Of a stretch of 64,000 bases of DNA, positions 55,058 to 64,000 are shown piece by piece. How positions within the stretch are numbered: position 1 is the first letter of the stretch; the number at the start of each line of letters is the position of its first letter. The position numbers and the translations under genes were made by a program. The notes beneath the pieces are model-generated. The model was not told the DNA's origin. It made no database searches and saw only the letters and a program-made list of their open reading frames with translations. Source of the stretch: Candidatus Anaerostipes excrementavium (GTDB taxonomy: Bacteria; Bacillota; Clostridia; Lachnospirales; Lachnospiraceae); assembly GCA_019114985.1 (NCBI GenBank), contig DXEM01000005.1:36790-100789 (forward strand), given 5' to 3'.

Positions 55058-55375
55058 ATGGAAGGTATGGAATTAACTTGTTTTGAAATAATTTCCAACG
55101 TAGGAACTGCAAAGTCATGCTATATTGAAGCGATTCACAAAGCAAAAGAAGGGCAGTATGAAGAAGCGAAAAAACTGATCGCTCAGGGAAATGAATGTTA
55201 TGCGCAAGGGCATAAAGTACATGTAGAGATGATCCAGAAAGAAGCATCCGGTGATTCTCTGGAAATGGGACTTTTATTAGTTCACGCGGAAGATCAGATG
55301 ATGTCAGCGGAGACTTTCCAGGTTCTGGCAGATGAATTTATTGATCTTTGCAAGATGATACATAATAACAAGTAA
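55058..55375 (+). CDS. PTS lactose/cellobiose-type EIIA
   Basis: 105 residues, all-helical trimeric EIIA; phosphorylated His76 in LLVHAEDQMMSAE. It starts 7 bases after EIIB. Confidence 0.95.
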   Translation: MEGMELTCFEIISNVGTAKSCYIEAIHKAKEGQYEEAKKLIAQGNECYAQGHKVHVEMIQKEASGDSLEMGLLLVHAEDQMMSAETFQVLADEFIDLCKMIHNNK

Positions 55376-55408
55376 GAAGATAAGCGGCAGTTATAAGGAG
55401 AAAAAATA

Positions 55409-56311
55409 ATGAGATATGCGGCAGGAATCGATATTGGAGGAACCAATACAAGAGTGGCTTTGATTGATGAAAACTATAAAATATTAGATCGAGTACAATT
55501 TCCTACAGATAGCGAAAACCCGGAACATACACTGCAAAAGATCCGGACAATTCTTTTACAATTTGAATACCCAATCGAAGGAATCGGAATTTCCTGCCCG
55601 GGACCTTTAGATTTGATACATGGCACCGTATTAACTCCGCCTAATCTTATTGGATGGCACCAATTTCCTCTGAGCAAACGCTTGGAGGAAATCACCGGTG
55701 TCCCGGTATGCCTGGAAAATGATGCTAATCTTGCATGTTTGGCAGAGGCAGTCATCGGTGCCGGAAAAGGAAAAGGTTTCGTACAGTTTTTAACAATTTC
55801 AACCGGCGTCGGCGCTGGATTTTGTATCAATGGAAAAATATTTCATGGAGCAAGAGGATTTGCGCAGGAAGTAGCAAATTCGATTTTATGGAAAAACGGG
55901 CCGGCTCAGGGAGATTTGAAAAAAGGATCCATTGAATCGATTGTCAGCGGAACAGCGATTACAAAAAGAGCCAATGATGCCGGCATCCCTGCAGCGCATG
56001 CAGGTGAAGTATATCAAATGGCAAAGAACGGGGATGAAACTGCATCCCGGATTTTGGAAGATGTATATGAGTATTTATCCAATTTCCTTGGTATATTGTA
56101 TGGAATATTAGACCCGGAAATTATCGTTTTAGGCGGCAGTGTGGCGCTGAAAATACCGGGCTTTATAGATGAAATAGAGATAAGAACAAAGCAGAAAGTG
56201 TATGATACGTTAAAAGATCATGTCAAAGTTATTCCTGCAGCATTAGGAGAAGACTGCGGGCTGATTGGAGCGGCATGTCTTATTTTAAACGAACAGACAG
56301 GAAGGAAGTAA
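55409..56311 (+). CDS. ROK family sugar kinase lacking the zinc motif
   Basis: 300 residues. Phosphate-binding motif GIDIGGTNTRVAL at the N-terminus and catalytic-Asp region LENDANLACLAEA; STGVGAGFCINGKI follows. The CxCGxxGCxE zinc motif common in ROK proteins is missing: after the family His/Glu region (GARGFAQEVANS) the sequence goes straight to GSIESIVSG. In this operon it probably phosphorylates glucose released by the GH1 enzyme. It ends 4 bases before that gene. Confidence 0.88.
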   Translation: MRYAAGIDIGGTNTRVALIDENYKILDRVQFPTDSENPEHTLQKIRTILLQFEYPIEGIGISCPGPLDLIHGTVLTPPNLIGWHQFPLSKRLEEITGVPVCLENDANLACLAEAVIGAGKGKGFVQFLTISTGVGAGFCINGKIFHGARGFAQEVANSILWKNGPAQGDLKKGSIESIVSGTAITKRANDAGIPAAHAGEVYQMAKNGDETASRILEDVYEYLSNFLGILYGILDPEIIVLGGSVALKIPGFIDEIEIRTKQKVYDTLKDHVKVIPAALGEDCGLIGAACLILNEQTGRK

Positions 56312-56315
56312 GCAT

Positions 56316-57722
56316 ATGGACAAAAAAATTTTGTTTCCGGAGAATTTTTGGTGGGGAGCTGCAATGAGCGGACCTCAGATGGAAGGAATGTTTGATAAGC
56401 CACATGAAAATGTGATGGATTATTGGTACCGAACGAAAAAAGAAGATTTTTTCCATCAGGTCGGGCCGACGATTGCTACAGACTTTTATCATCATTATAA
56501 GGATGATGTTAAAATGATGAAATCAATCGGAATGAATTCCTTCCGGACTTCGATTCAATGGTCTCGCTTAATCAAAGATTTGGAAACAGGGGAGCCGGAT
56601 GAAGCAGGAGCGGCTTTTTATCAAGATTTGATTGATGAGTGCAAAAAAAATGATATTCGGCTTGTGCTGAATCTTCATCATTTTGATTTGCCGATCAAAT
56701 TATTTCAGCAGTACGGCGGATGGGAAAGCAAACATGTCGTAGACTTATATGTGAAATTTGCAGAAACAGCATTTCGTCTTTTCGGAAATCAGGTAGAGTA
56801 TTGGACAACCTTTAACGAGCCGATGGTAATACCGGAGGCAGGATATTTGTGTGGATTCCACTATCCGAATTATGAAAATAAAGGAAAAGAAGCCATGCAG
56901 GTTATCTATAATCTGAATCTTGCCAGCGCAAAAGCCATTCAGTCATTCCATCAAATGTGCGGCGGGAAAATCGGAAATATTCTGAATCTGACTCCTGCGT
57001 ATCCTGCGACAGATTCAAAAGAAGATCAGGAAACATCTAAAATTGTGGATGCATTTTATAATCGAAGTTTCCTGGAACCGGCAGTACATGGTGTATTTCC
57101 GGAAGAAATGATTTCCATTATGAAAGAAAACAATGTTTTATGGGATCAGACAGAAGAAGAACTTGAAATTATAAAAAACAATACGGTAGATTTCCTGGGA
57201 GTAAACTATTATCATCCGAAACGTGTCCAGACAAGAAAGCATCCGCTTGAGGCAGACACCTGGTCACCGGAACAATATTATGAAGAATATGATATGCCTG
57301 GAAAACGAATCAATCCTCACAGGGGATGGGAGATTTATCCAAAGGCAATTTATGATATTGCGAAAAATGTACAGGAAAATTATGATAACATTCCATGGTT
57401 TATTTCTGAAAACGGTATGGGAGTTGAAGGGGAAGAACAGTATATTAATGAAGAAGGAAAGATAGAAGACGATTACCGAATTGATTTTTATGAAGAACAT
57501 CTCATAGAATTGAAAAAGGCGATGGATGAAGGAAGTAATTGTTTTGGATATCACGCATGGACCGGAATCGATTGCTGGTCATGGAATAATGCATATAAAA
57601 ATCGTTATGGTTTTATCGCACTTGATTTGGAAACACAGAAAAGAACAGTAAAAAAATCAGGGGAATGGCTGAAAAAGCTTACAGCGGAAAATGGGTTTAT
57701 TGCCAAAGACAGTTATCAATAG
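56316..57722 (+). CDS. Family 1 glycosyl hydrolase, 6-phospho-beta-glucosidase
   Basis: 468 residues. N-terminal FPENFWWGAAMSGPQMEG, acid/base Glu168 in TFNEPMV, nucleophile Glu365 in ISENGMG. It splits the phosphorylated disaccharide brought in by the PTS into glucose 6-phosphate and glucose (or another sugar). Last gene of the PTS operon; no obvious terminator follows. Confidence 0.92.
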   Translation: MDKKILFPENFWWGAAMSGPQMEGMFDKPHENVMDYWYRTKKEDFFHQVGPTIATDFYHHYKDDVKMMKSIGMNSFRTSIQWSRLIKDLETGEPDEAGAAFYQDLIDECKKNDIRLVLNLHHFDLPIKLFQQYGGWESKHVVDLYVKFAETAFRLFGNQVEYWTTFNEPMVIPEAGYLCGFHYPNYENKGKEAMQVIYNLNLASAKAIQSFHQMCGGKIGNILNLTPAYPATDSKEDQETSKIVDAFYNRSFLEPAVHGVFPEEMISIMKENNVLWDQTEEELEIIKNNTVDFLGVNYYHPKRVQTRKHPLEADTWSPEQYYEEYDMPGKRINPHRGWEIYPKAIYDIAKNVQENYDNIPWFISENGMGVEGEEQYINEEGKIEDDYRIDFYEEHLIELKKAMDEGSNCFGYHAWTGIDCWSWNNAYKNRYGFIALDLETQKRTVKKSGEWLKKLTAENGFIAKDSYQ

Positions 57723-57744
57723 TTAAATTTATCATATGAACTTT

Positions 57745-57773
57745 TTGCTTCCAACCAATATATTGTGTATAAT
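57745..57773 (+). promoter_or_regulatory. Promoter of the GntR gene
   Basis: TTGCTT (57745-57750), a 17-bp spacer and TATAAT (57768-57773). Confidence 0.65.
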
Positions 57774-57876
57774 AAGACTGTACTTTTTCAAAAAAAGTTA
57801 TAAGTTATTTGTAGAAAACTATGATATATAGATCCTAAAGTATGCTGTAACAAGAAAAAGGATGGAGGGAAGCAAA

Positions 57877-58593
57877 TTGACGAAATATGAAAATATTGCA
57901 ATTGATATGAAAGAAAAGATAGAAGCCGGTGTATATAAGCCAAATGAACAGCTTCCATTTGAGTCGGAAATGTGCGAATTTTATGGCGTAAGCCGGATTA
58001 CGGTAAAGAAAGCGATGGATCTTTTGGTAAGTCAGGGATTGATTGTGAAACGAAGAGGCGCAGGAACTTTTGTAAAAAATATAACTCTGCCTCAAAAAAA
58101 CGAACATTCTCAATCCGTTTCCAGTCAATTTGCCGGTTTTGCCAGTACGGAAGGACACAGGAATGTTACCTCTGTTATCCATGAATTCCAAGTTATGAAT
58201 CCGCCGGAGAATGTAGCGCAAAAGCTTAAAATCGATCAGGAAGATTTTGTGTATTATATTGAACGAACCAGATGTTCTGAAGGAGAACCGCATGTCGTTG
58301 AATATACGTATATGCCTATCCAAGTGATACCGGGAGTAAAACGAGAAATCTTGGAGAACTCGATTTATCAATATATTACGAAGGATTTAGGATTGAAGAT
58401 TAACAGTGCTCATCGCATTGTACGGGCATCCCTTCCTACCAAAAAAGAAGAAGAGTACTTAAAGATAGGACATTGTTTTCCTATCTTAGAAGTAGAACAA
58501 GTCGCATTTCTGGACGATGGACGGATTTTTGAATATTCAAAGTCGAGACATCGGGGAGATCGATTTGAATTGAAAACAGTCAGTGTAAGATGA
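57877..58593 (+). CDS. GntR/HutC family regulator with UTRA domain
   Basis: 238 residues from TTG 57877, set by GGAGGGA eight bases upstream; ATG 57862 would overlap that site. N-terminal GntR winged helix (NEQLPFESEMCEFYGVSRIT in one piece, then VKKAMDLL) and C-terminal UTRA ligand domain (FVYYIERTRCSEGEPHVVE). Such proteins often repress beta-glucoside PTS operons and respond to the sugar phosphate, so the upstream operon is the likely target. Confidence 0.88.
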   Translation: MTKYENIAIDMKEKIEAGVYKPNEQLPFESEMCEFYGVSRITVKKAMDLLVSQGLIVKRRGAGTFVKNITLPQKNEHSQSVSSQFAGFASTEGHRNVTSVIHEFQVMNPPENVAQKLKIDQEDFVYYIERTRCSEGEPHVVEYTYMPIQVIPGVKREILENSIYQYITKDLGLKINSAHRIVRASLPTKKEEEYLKIGHCFPILEVEQVAFLDDGRIFEYSKSRHRGDRFELKTVSVR

Positions 58594-58604
58594 TACATGG
58601 TCCT

Positions 58605-58650
58605 GTCTCTGCAAAGATAAGAAGAATCTTATTTTTGCAGAGACTTTTTT
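58605..58650 (+). terminator. Strong Rho-independent terminator
   Basis: GTCTCTGCAAA plus ATAAGA pairs with TCTTAT plus TTTGCAGAGAC (58605-58644), followed by six T. Confidence 0.92.
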
Positions 58651-58663
58651 GAATGCTTCCATT

Positions 58664-58692
58664 TTGAAATGGAGTAGAAATAGTGGTATCAT
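58664..58692 (+). promoter_or_regulatory. Promoter of the hydrolase-regulator operon
   Basis: TTGAAA (58664-58669), a 17-bp spacer and TATCAT (58687-58692). Confidence 0.6.
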
Positions 58693-58726
58693 AAAGGATA
58701 CATAGAAAAAAATGAGGTGATAATTT

Positions 58727-59698
58727 ATGAAGCCAGTCAGCATCATATCCAAAGGCAGTTACCACATTGGAGGCAGAAAAGTTACGATTGAAGGAAGTGC
58801 TCCGGTGGAGACAAGATTTTGGCCGGGAGGCCCTCCGGTGACCTACGATCCCAATGGAGATTTTCAGGCAGGACAAATGTATGTACAATATACCAGATTA
58901 GAACATCCGGTGATTCCGTATCCGGTATGTATGATTCATGGAGGCGGCGCTACCGGTGCATTGTGGGAAAGTACACAGGATGGACGGCCTGGGTGGGAGT
59001 TTCGTTTTTTGCAAAATGGTTTGAATGTCAATGTTTCTGACGGAGTAGAGCGTGGGCGGTCTTCCTGGGCACAATATCCGGAGATCAATGAGGGACCGCC
59101 AATGTTTAACAGCTATGGAGAACGGTGGACAACTTATCGTCTGGGTCCGAAAGCGGGAGTCCCTTATGAAGGCAGCCGATTTGATTACAGCAAATATGAT
59201 CAATTTATGAAGCAGCATGTGCCAAGATGGACAACATCAAATGCCATGGTGCAGGCAGCTTATGACGAATATTTTTCCAGTATGAAAGATGGAATGATCG
59301 TCTTGGCCCATAGTCAGGGAGGCCTGTTTTCACTGGAGGCCGCACTGAAAAATGCAGAAAATATAAAAGGGATCATCATGGTGGAAAGTTCCTCTGATTT
59401 GGATGTAGATAAAACAGATGTATCTGTTTTTAGAGATATTCCGTTTTTATTTGTATATGGTGATTTTCTGGGAGATGCATACTGTATCGACGGATATAAA
59501 TGGCCGGGAGCATTTGCATGGGAAGGAAGTATGAGAAACCTTCATCATAAGATATTGGAAATGGGCGGTGACAGTACCTGGATGGAACTTCCAAAACTTG
59601 GAATCCGAGGCAATACCCATGCGCTGATGATGGAAGATAACAGTGATGAAATCGCTGATTTGATCTGTGATTGGATTAAGGAGCATATAGGATCGTAA
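58727..59698 (+). CDS. Alpha/beta hydrolase (esterase-like)
   Basis: 323 residues with no signal peptide. Oxyanion-hole motif HGGGATG (about 70), nucleophile Ser196 in AHSQGG, and catalytic His298 in GNTHALMM. Similar proteins are annotated only as esterases or alpha/beta hydrolases; the substrate is unknown. It is followed 13 bases later by a PRD/EIIA regulator, which may control it. Confidence 0.82.
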   Translation: MKPVSIISKGSYHIGGRKVTIEGSAPVETRFWPGGPPVTYDPNGDFQAGQMYVQYTRLEHPVIPYPVCMIHGGGATGALWESTQDGRPGWEFRFLQNGLNVNVSDGVERGRSSWAQYPEINEGPPMFNSYGERWTTYRLGPKAGVPYEGSRFDYSKYDQFMKQHVPRWTTSNAMVQAAYDEYFSSMKDGMIVLAHSQGGLFSLEAALKNAENIKGIIMVESSSDLDVDKTDVSVFRDIPFLFVYGDFLGDAYCIDGYKWPGAFAWEGSMRNLHHKILEMGGDSTWMELPKLGIRGNTHALMMEDNSDEIADLICDWIKEHIGS

Positions 59699-59711
59699 GG
59701 AGGATCAGAAC

Positions 59712-61715
59712 ATGGATTACAAAAGCAGCAGAATCTTAACAAGCGTGATGATGCGGCAGAAAATAGATATGTTGTATCTTGCAAAACAATTTCATGTATC
59801 TGAGAGAATGGTCCGAAAATGGATCCGTGAATTGAATGATGAGCTGTGCGCGGAAGGATTGCCGCCGTTAATGCCGGATGAAGCGGGGTTTCTTGACTTT
59901 CAGGAAAAACCAGATCGTCTATACGATGATTTAAAAAAATTTTTAATGAAAGCAGATTTTTATATTTATCGGCTGAATGGAGAGGAGCGAAAGACAATCT
60001 GCGCCATGATTTTGATGAATCGAGAAGGATATGTGACAGCAGCAGAATTATCTGAGCGTCTAAAGATCAGCAGGAATACAGCGATTGCAGATCTCAACGA
60101 ATTAAAAGACTGGTTTTCTTCTGGACAGATGGAATTAAGCTCCCAAGTTCAAAAAGGGTATAAGGTCAAAGGCAAAGAAATGGATATTCGGAATGGAATT
60201 TTAAAACTTATGGAGTTAAATCCGGATTATTCCAATTATAAAAACGGAGAAATTTGGGATGTTTTTAATCATTTGCTGCTTCGAGAACTGGAATATGAAG
60301 ACAGGATGCCGGTGATTCAAAAAATTGTTGCAGAAGAAGAAAACAAACATGGCTTTTATTTCTCTGATTTTTCTTTTATGGAAGTTGTATTTGAGATTCT
60401 AATCCTTTTGAAAAGGTTATCAAAAGGAAAGTATCTGGATGAAATGGACGATTCCATAAAGAAAAGTTCGAAATATGAATTTAGCAGAAACATATTGGAT
60501 CGTGTTGGAAATGCCTGTTCTATTACGATTCCGGAGTCAGAAAAGAAACATTTTGTACAATGTCTGCGAAGGAAGAGCTATCTAAAAAGCAGTACGACCA
60601 ATGTAGATGAGATCGCCATTCCTGTCATTATAGGAGAAGCCATTTATCGTATTTGTGAGAGCTTTCATATTAGTTTTTATTTAGACTTTGGCTTGTATGA
60701 TGTATTGGTAGACCATATGAAATCAGCGATTTATCGGGCAAGATCCGGAGAATGTCTGAAAAATCCTTTTGGTGAGGAAATTGAGAGAAAATATCCGGAG
60801 ATTTTTCAAGTAGTTGCGGATTGTGTGAAACCACTGGAACGTTATATTAGAAAAAATTTTCAAAAAGATGAAATCTCTTTTCTTACCATGTATTTTGCCT
60901 CGATGGTGGAGAAGAAAAAAATGGAACAGGCAAAGGAGCAAAAAATTCCCGTAATGCTGGTAGGAGCCATGGGAAGGGGAACCATGAAGCTGTTTGAGAC
61001 AGAAATGGCGTATTTTGATGACATTTTAGAAATTGCAGAGATCAGGGCTTCCCATGAAAATATAGACATAGACACAAGTAAGATAAAAATGATCATTTCC
61101 ATGGTGCCATATCAATGCAAAGAGATTCCATGCATCAAGATCAATGGCCCTATCTTAAACAAAGAAGAGATCTATCAGATCCGCATGACAGCCATGGATA
61201 TTCTGGAGCAGATGCAGGAGGAAAAGAAATTACCAAAGGAGAAGAAAAGGGAAGTAGTCGCCAAAAAAGAAGGAGAGTCTTTTTTAATGGAAGAAGGGAT
61301 TTCTTTGAATGTATCGGCAAAATCATGGGAAGATGCAGTTCGGATTTCAGGACAGCTATTATACCGAACCGGGATGGTGAGGGAATCTTATATCGAGGCA
61401 ATGGTCGATAATATTCGGGAAAACGGAGACTATGTTGTCATTTATCCGGATCTTGCAATTCCTCACGCAGAAGCCTGGAAAGGAGCGGTCAAGGAAGGAA
61501 TCAGTTTTGTCCGTTTGAAACAACCGGTCTTGTTCTTGGATCATAAGGATAAGGCTGTCACTTATGTGATTGGTTTGAGCGTAATCAGTGCAGACAGCAT
61601 CAACGATATTTTATACAATCTTGTAAAAATGTTCAGCAATGAAGAATTCAAAGCGAAAATGGACGCTATACAGACAGAAAAAGAAATGTACGAACTGATG
61701 AAAGATAAGATATAA
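59712..61715 (+). CDS. PRD-containing transcriptional regulator with EIIA domain (BglG/MtlR type)
   Basis: 667 residues. An N-terminal winged helix (ILTSVMMRQKIDMLYLAKQF) and a second HTH (YVTAAELSERLKISRNTAI, about 115-135) precede two PTS-regulation domains, an EIIB-like section (VMLVGAMGRGTMKLFE; no Cys in its P-loop) and a C-terminal fructose/mannitol EIIA domain with phospho-site His585 (DLAIPHAEA). The protein should be switched by HPr/EII phosphorylation. No PTS of fructose or mannitol type is adjacent; the partner is the hydrolase upstream or the cellobiose PTS further left. Confidence 0.85.
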   Translation: MDYKSSRILTSVMMRQKIDMLYLAKQFHVSERMVRKWIRELNDELCAEGLPPLMPDEAGFLDFQEKPDRLYDDLKKFLMKADFYIYRLNGEERKTICAMILMNREGYVTAAELSERLKISRNTAIADLNELKDWFSSGQMELSSQVQKGYKVKGKEMDIRNGILKLMELNPDYSNYKNGEIWDVFNHLLLRELEYEDRMPVIQKIVAEEENKHGFYFSDFSFMEVVFEILILLKRLSKGKYLDEMDDSIKKSSKYEFSRNILDRVGNACSITIPESEKKHFVQCLRRKSYLKSSTTNVDEIAIPVIIGEAIYRICESFHISFYLDFGLYDVLVDHMKSAIYRARSGECLKNPFGEEIERKYPEIFQVVADCVKPLERYIRKNFQKDEISFLTMYFASMVEKKKMEQAKEQKIPVMLVGAMGRGTMKLFETEMAYFDDILEIAEIRASHENIDIDTSKIKMIISMVPYQCKEIPCIKINGPILNKEEIYQIRMTAMDILEQMQEEKKLPKEKKREVVAKKEGESFLMEEGISLNVSAKSWEDAVRISGQLLYRTGMVRESYIEAMVDNIRENGDYVVIYPDLAIPHAEAWKGAVKEGISFVRLKQPVLFLDHKDKAVTYVIGLSVISADSINDILYNLVKMFSNEEFKAKMDAIQTEKEMYELMKDKI

Positions 61716-61725
61716 GGAAGAAATC

Positions 61726-62307
61726 ATGTGCGGAAGATACTATATTGATAAAGGAACGATCCAAAGCCTGGGAGAGTTCCCGGATTTTAATGAAAGGCAA
61801 TGGTTTGGAAAGGATGGGGATGTCTATCCGTCAGAGGCAGCTCTCGTTTTACGAGCAGGAAATTCGATCTTAACTGCAGATCAGATGATTTGGGGATTCC
61901 CTCGTTTTGACGGCCAAGGTCTGGTCATCAATGCCAGAGCGGAAAGTGCAATGGAGAAAAGAATGTTCCGAGAAAGTATTCTTTACAGACGCTGCGTTAT
62001 TGTGGCAAAAGGATTTTATGAATGGACAAAAACAAAAGAAAAATATACTTTTGAGCGGGAGAATGGAAATGTGATGTTTATGGCAGGATGTTTTCAGTCA
62101 TTTCAGGGACAGAATCGATTTGTGATTTTGACCACAAATGCCAATGCTTCTGTCGAACCGATCCATGACCGTATGCCTTTGATTCTTGAAAAAGAAGAGG
62201 TAGAGAATTGGATATGGGATAAGCGATCCGCAGAACATATTTTGAGGAAAAGGCCGGCAGAATTGAAAAAAGAAACCGAATATGAGCAGTTGAAGCTGTT
62301 TTTATGA
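61726..62307 (+). CDS. SOS response-associated peptidase (YedK/HMCES family)
   Basis: 193 residues, slightly short. Starts MCGRYYIDK, so removal of Met exposes catalytic Cys2, which forms a thiazolidine crosslink with abasic sites in single-stranded DNA. NARAES, GFYEWTK and PIHDRMPLI hold the other active-site residues (Asn, Glu, His). It protects abasic sites at replication forks. Confidence 0.92.
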   Translation: MCGRYYIDKGTIQSLGEFPDFNERQWFGKDGDVYPSEAALVLRAGNSILTADQMIWGFPRFDGQGLVINARAESAMEKRMFRESILYRRCVIVAKGFYEWTKTKEKYTFERENGNVMFMAGCFQSFQGQNRFVILTTNANASVEPIHDRMPLILEKEEVENWIWDKRSAEHILRKRPAELKKETEYEQLKLFL

Positions 62308-62387
62308 AGTGAGAAAAATACATATAGGAAAGAAAAAGGAAGATATCACGAAAACGCGCACACCTATAAGGAAGCAATTTCAATATC

Positions 62388-62428
62388 GCAGGGCGGCATA
62401 GTCAAAAGGCTATGCCGTTCTGCTTTTT
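62388..62428. terminator. Terminator overlapping the end of the serine recombinase gene
   Basis: GCAG and CGGCATAG (62388-62401) pair with CTATGCCG and CTGC (62410-62423), followed on the plus strand by TTTTTCTTT. It contains the recombinase stop codon on the minus strand. Confidence 0.75.
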
Positions 62429-63975
62429 CTTTGTCGTTCAATGGTCTGTTCGTCCTCGCCCTGTTCCAGTTCCCCGATAAAGTTCCAGACAATTTCAATC
62501 TTCTGTCTGCGGTGTCCGCTGGACTTATCCGGCGCGTGAACAATGATTTTCTTTACAAACTCATTGACGATAGCAGGCGTTAATTCTCGTATTCCCACAT
62601 ACTTGCGGATAACGGCGGCGAAGCTGTCAAAGTCTGTTTTATCCTGCTCGTAGGTATCAACGGCGGCTTGCTCCGTCTTAACAAACTCTGTCAGTTCCTT
62701 TTGTTCCGCTTCATACTCGGCGGACAGTTTCAAAAATCGCTCGTGACTGATTGTGCCGTTGATGTCGTCCTCGTAAATCCGCTTGAAAATACGGTCAAGT
62801 TCGGTAATCCGTTTCCTTGCCTGTTCTAATTCTTTCTTTTGCCGCTTTACTGCTTTTTCTGCTTCCTCAAACCTCTGCTGATAAACCATGTTTTGAAATC
62901 TCTGTATATCGTCAAAGAACATAGCCGTTACATCAAATATCCTTTGCAGGACGAACAGCTTTAAGGTTTCTTCTCGGATAAAATGCGCGGAACAAGTACC
63001 TGTATTGCTCTTGTAGTTGGAGCAGACATAATGCTCTTGTTTGGGCGTAAAACTGTTTGTTGTGCAAAAGTACAGCTTTTCGCCACAGTCAGCGCAATAA
63101 AGCAAGCCGGAGAATAAGCCTTGCCGTCCTGTCTTTGTAGGGCGGCGTTTGTTTGCCCTTAATTCCTGCACCCTCTCAAATACCTGTTCCTCGATAATCG
63201 CAGGTTGCGTGTTGGGGAAGATACGGTAATTTTCCGGCGCATTTTGCAGACGTTTTTTCAGCTTGTGGGATTTGGAATAGGTTTTGAAATTGACTGTACA
63301 CCCTGTATATTCTGGGCGTTCCAATATCCCCGCTATGGATTTGTAATCCCAACGATAGAGATTATCCGGCATAGCCTTTCCGTCACGCTTTGCATAGTAG
63401 GCTTTGACTGTCAACACTTTGTCCGCTGTTAGCGCTTTTGCTATCTGCTTGGGTCCTTTTCCGGCAATACACAAATCAAAAATTTTCTTTACCACAGCGG
63501 CAGCTTCCTCGTCTACAATCCATTTCTTTTTGTCGTCTGGATCTTTCCTGTACCCATAGGGCGGATTGGTACAAAGATGTTCTCCGGCATTGCCCTTTGA
63601 CCGCATGACTGCGCGGATTTTTTTGCTTGTATCGCGTGCGTAAAAATCATTGAACAGATTACGGAAAGGGGTAAATTCATTATCGCCTTTGTCACTGTCT
63701 ACTCCGTCGTTGATTGCGATATAGCGAATATCACGCTCCGCAAAGAAACTCTCGGTATAGTAGCCGACTTTCAGATAATTGCACCCCATGCGGGACATAT
63801 CTTTGACGATAACCGTTTTGACCTTTCCGGCTTCCGAAAGCCTTATCATTTCATTCCAACCGGGGCGGTCAAATAATGAGGTGTGATAGCGATAGCGGCA
63901 AAAAGCTAATAAAATCAATGGTTTTGCGGACAGCGGATAGACAGGGAATGTGTTAAAAACTGAATACGCACACAA
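62410..63975 (-). pseudogene. Large serine recombinase with its N-terminal catalytic part missing
   Basis: The open frame gives up to 521 residues. From FDRPGWNEMIRLSEAGKVKT (quoted as its first stretch) through VIVKDMSRMGCNYLKVGYY it matches the second half of a resolvase domain, then a Recombinase domain (NPPYGYRKDP, YKSIAGILERPEYTG), a zinc-ribbon (CADCGEKLYF, CSNYKSNTGTC), a coiled coil (about 360-430) and a DUF4368-like end. The first roughly 60-70 residues, with the Y.R.S nucleophile motif, are replaced by an unrelated hydrophobic stretch (VFNTFPVYPLSAKPLILLAF), so the protein cannot cleave DNA. It marks the edge of a degenerate integrative element or transposon. Confidence 0.8.
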
Positions 63976-64000
63976 ACGGCGTTACCTTAACCCCTTTGGG

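Overview
The window looks like a chromosome segment of a gut Lachnospiraceae bacterium (Firmicutes, Clostridia; a Blautia/Mediterraneibacter/Dorea-like organism). The reasons are strong AGGAGG-type ribosome sites, moderately low G+C, CodY, a sporulation-type YlmC/YmxH gene, a complete Rnf complex, and the block ylmC-nrdR-yifB-dprA-topA-codY-rpsB-tsf. This placement is inference from gene content and style. No tRNA, rRNA or CRISPR array was seen.

Layout. (1) 1-3040: the 5' part of a LysR regulator faces an ornithine-cyclodeaminase-family gene and an MFS transporter. (2) 3227-8062: a two-component system with an ATPase plus FtsX-type permease, a Bce-like peptide sensing and resistance module. 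(3) 8191-12164: an FAD oxidoreductase, then proB, a DUF896 gene and proA. (4) 12453-17477: the Rnf operon rsxCDGEAB. (5) 17577-25715: core information-processing genes (ylmC, nrdR, yifB, dprA, topA, codY, rpsB, tsf). (6) 26020-28415: an A+T-rich insert with an AAA ATPase plus TOPRIM-like pair (probable phage defence) and a fragment of an Rpn-type gene. (7) 28675-34219: a c-di-GMP island with two GGDEF proteins, a c-di-GMP-I riboswitch, a processive glycosyltransferase with a PilZ domain, and a LysR regulator. (8) 34423-43941: a tyrosine recombinase, a pair of 58-bp inverted repeats enclosing 225 bp, and a 2748-residue wall-anchored surface protein. (9) 44092-45807: a second ATPase plus RloB-like pair whose RloB has lost the first TOPRIM motif. 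(10) 45821-53110: LysR, a heterodimeric ABC exporter, a MATE pump and purC. (11) 53406-62307: a cellobiose-type PTS operon with ROK kinase and GH1 enzyme, GntR/UTRA regulator, alpha/beta hydrolase, PRD/EIIA regulator and a YedK/HMCES protein. (12) 62410-64000: an N-terminally broken large serine recombinase, the end of a mobile element.

The most striking element is the DNA switch at 35269-35609. The 58-bp inverted repeats differ at one position. The 225-bp segment between them carries a near-consensus promoter (TTGACA, 17-bp spacer, TAGAAT) that points away from the giant adhesin in this copy, and a terminator that would stop read-through from the recombinase gene. Each repeat holds two near-palindromic 24-bp core sites 8 bp apart, and the recombinase stop codon lies inside the left repeat. 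The simplest reading is a self-contained phase-variation cassette in its OFF state: the adjacent recombinase flips the promoter and turns the adhesin on. Together with the c-di-GMP-controlled polysaccharide synthase next door, this 15-kb stretch appears to be a surface-lifestyle island with two independent switches, one metabolic and reversible (c-di-GMP) and one genetic (DNA inversion).
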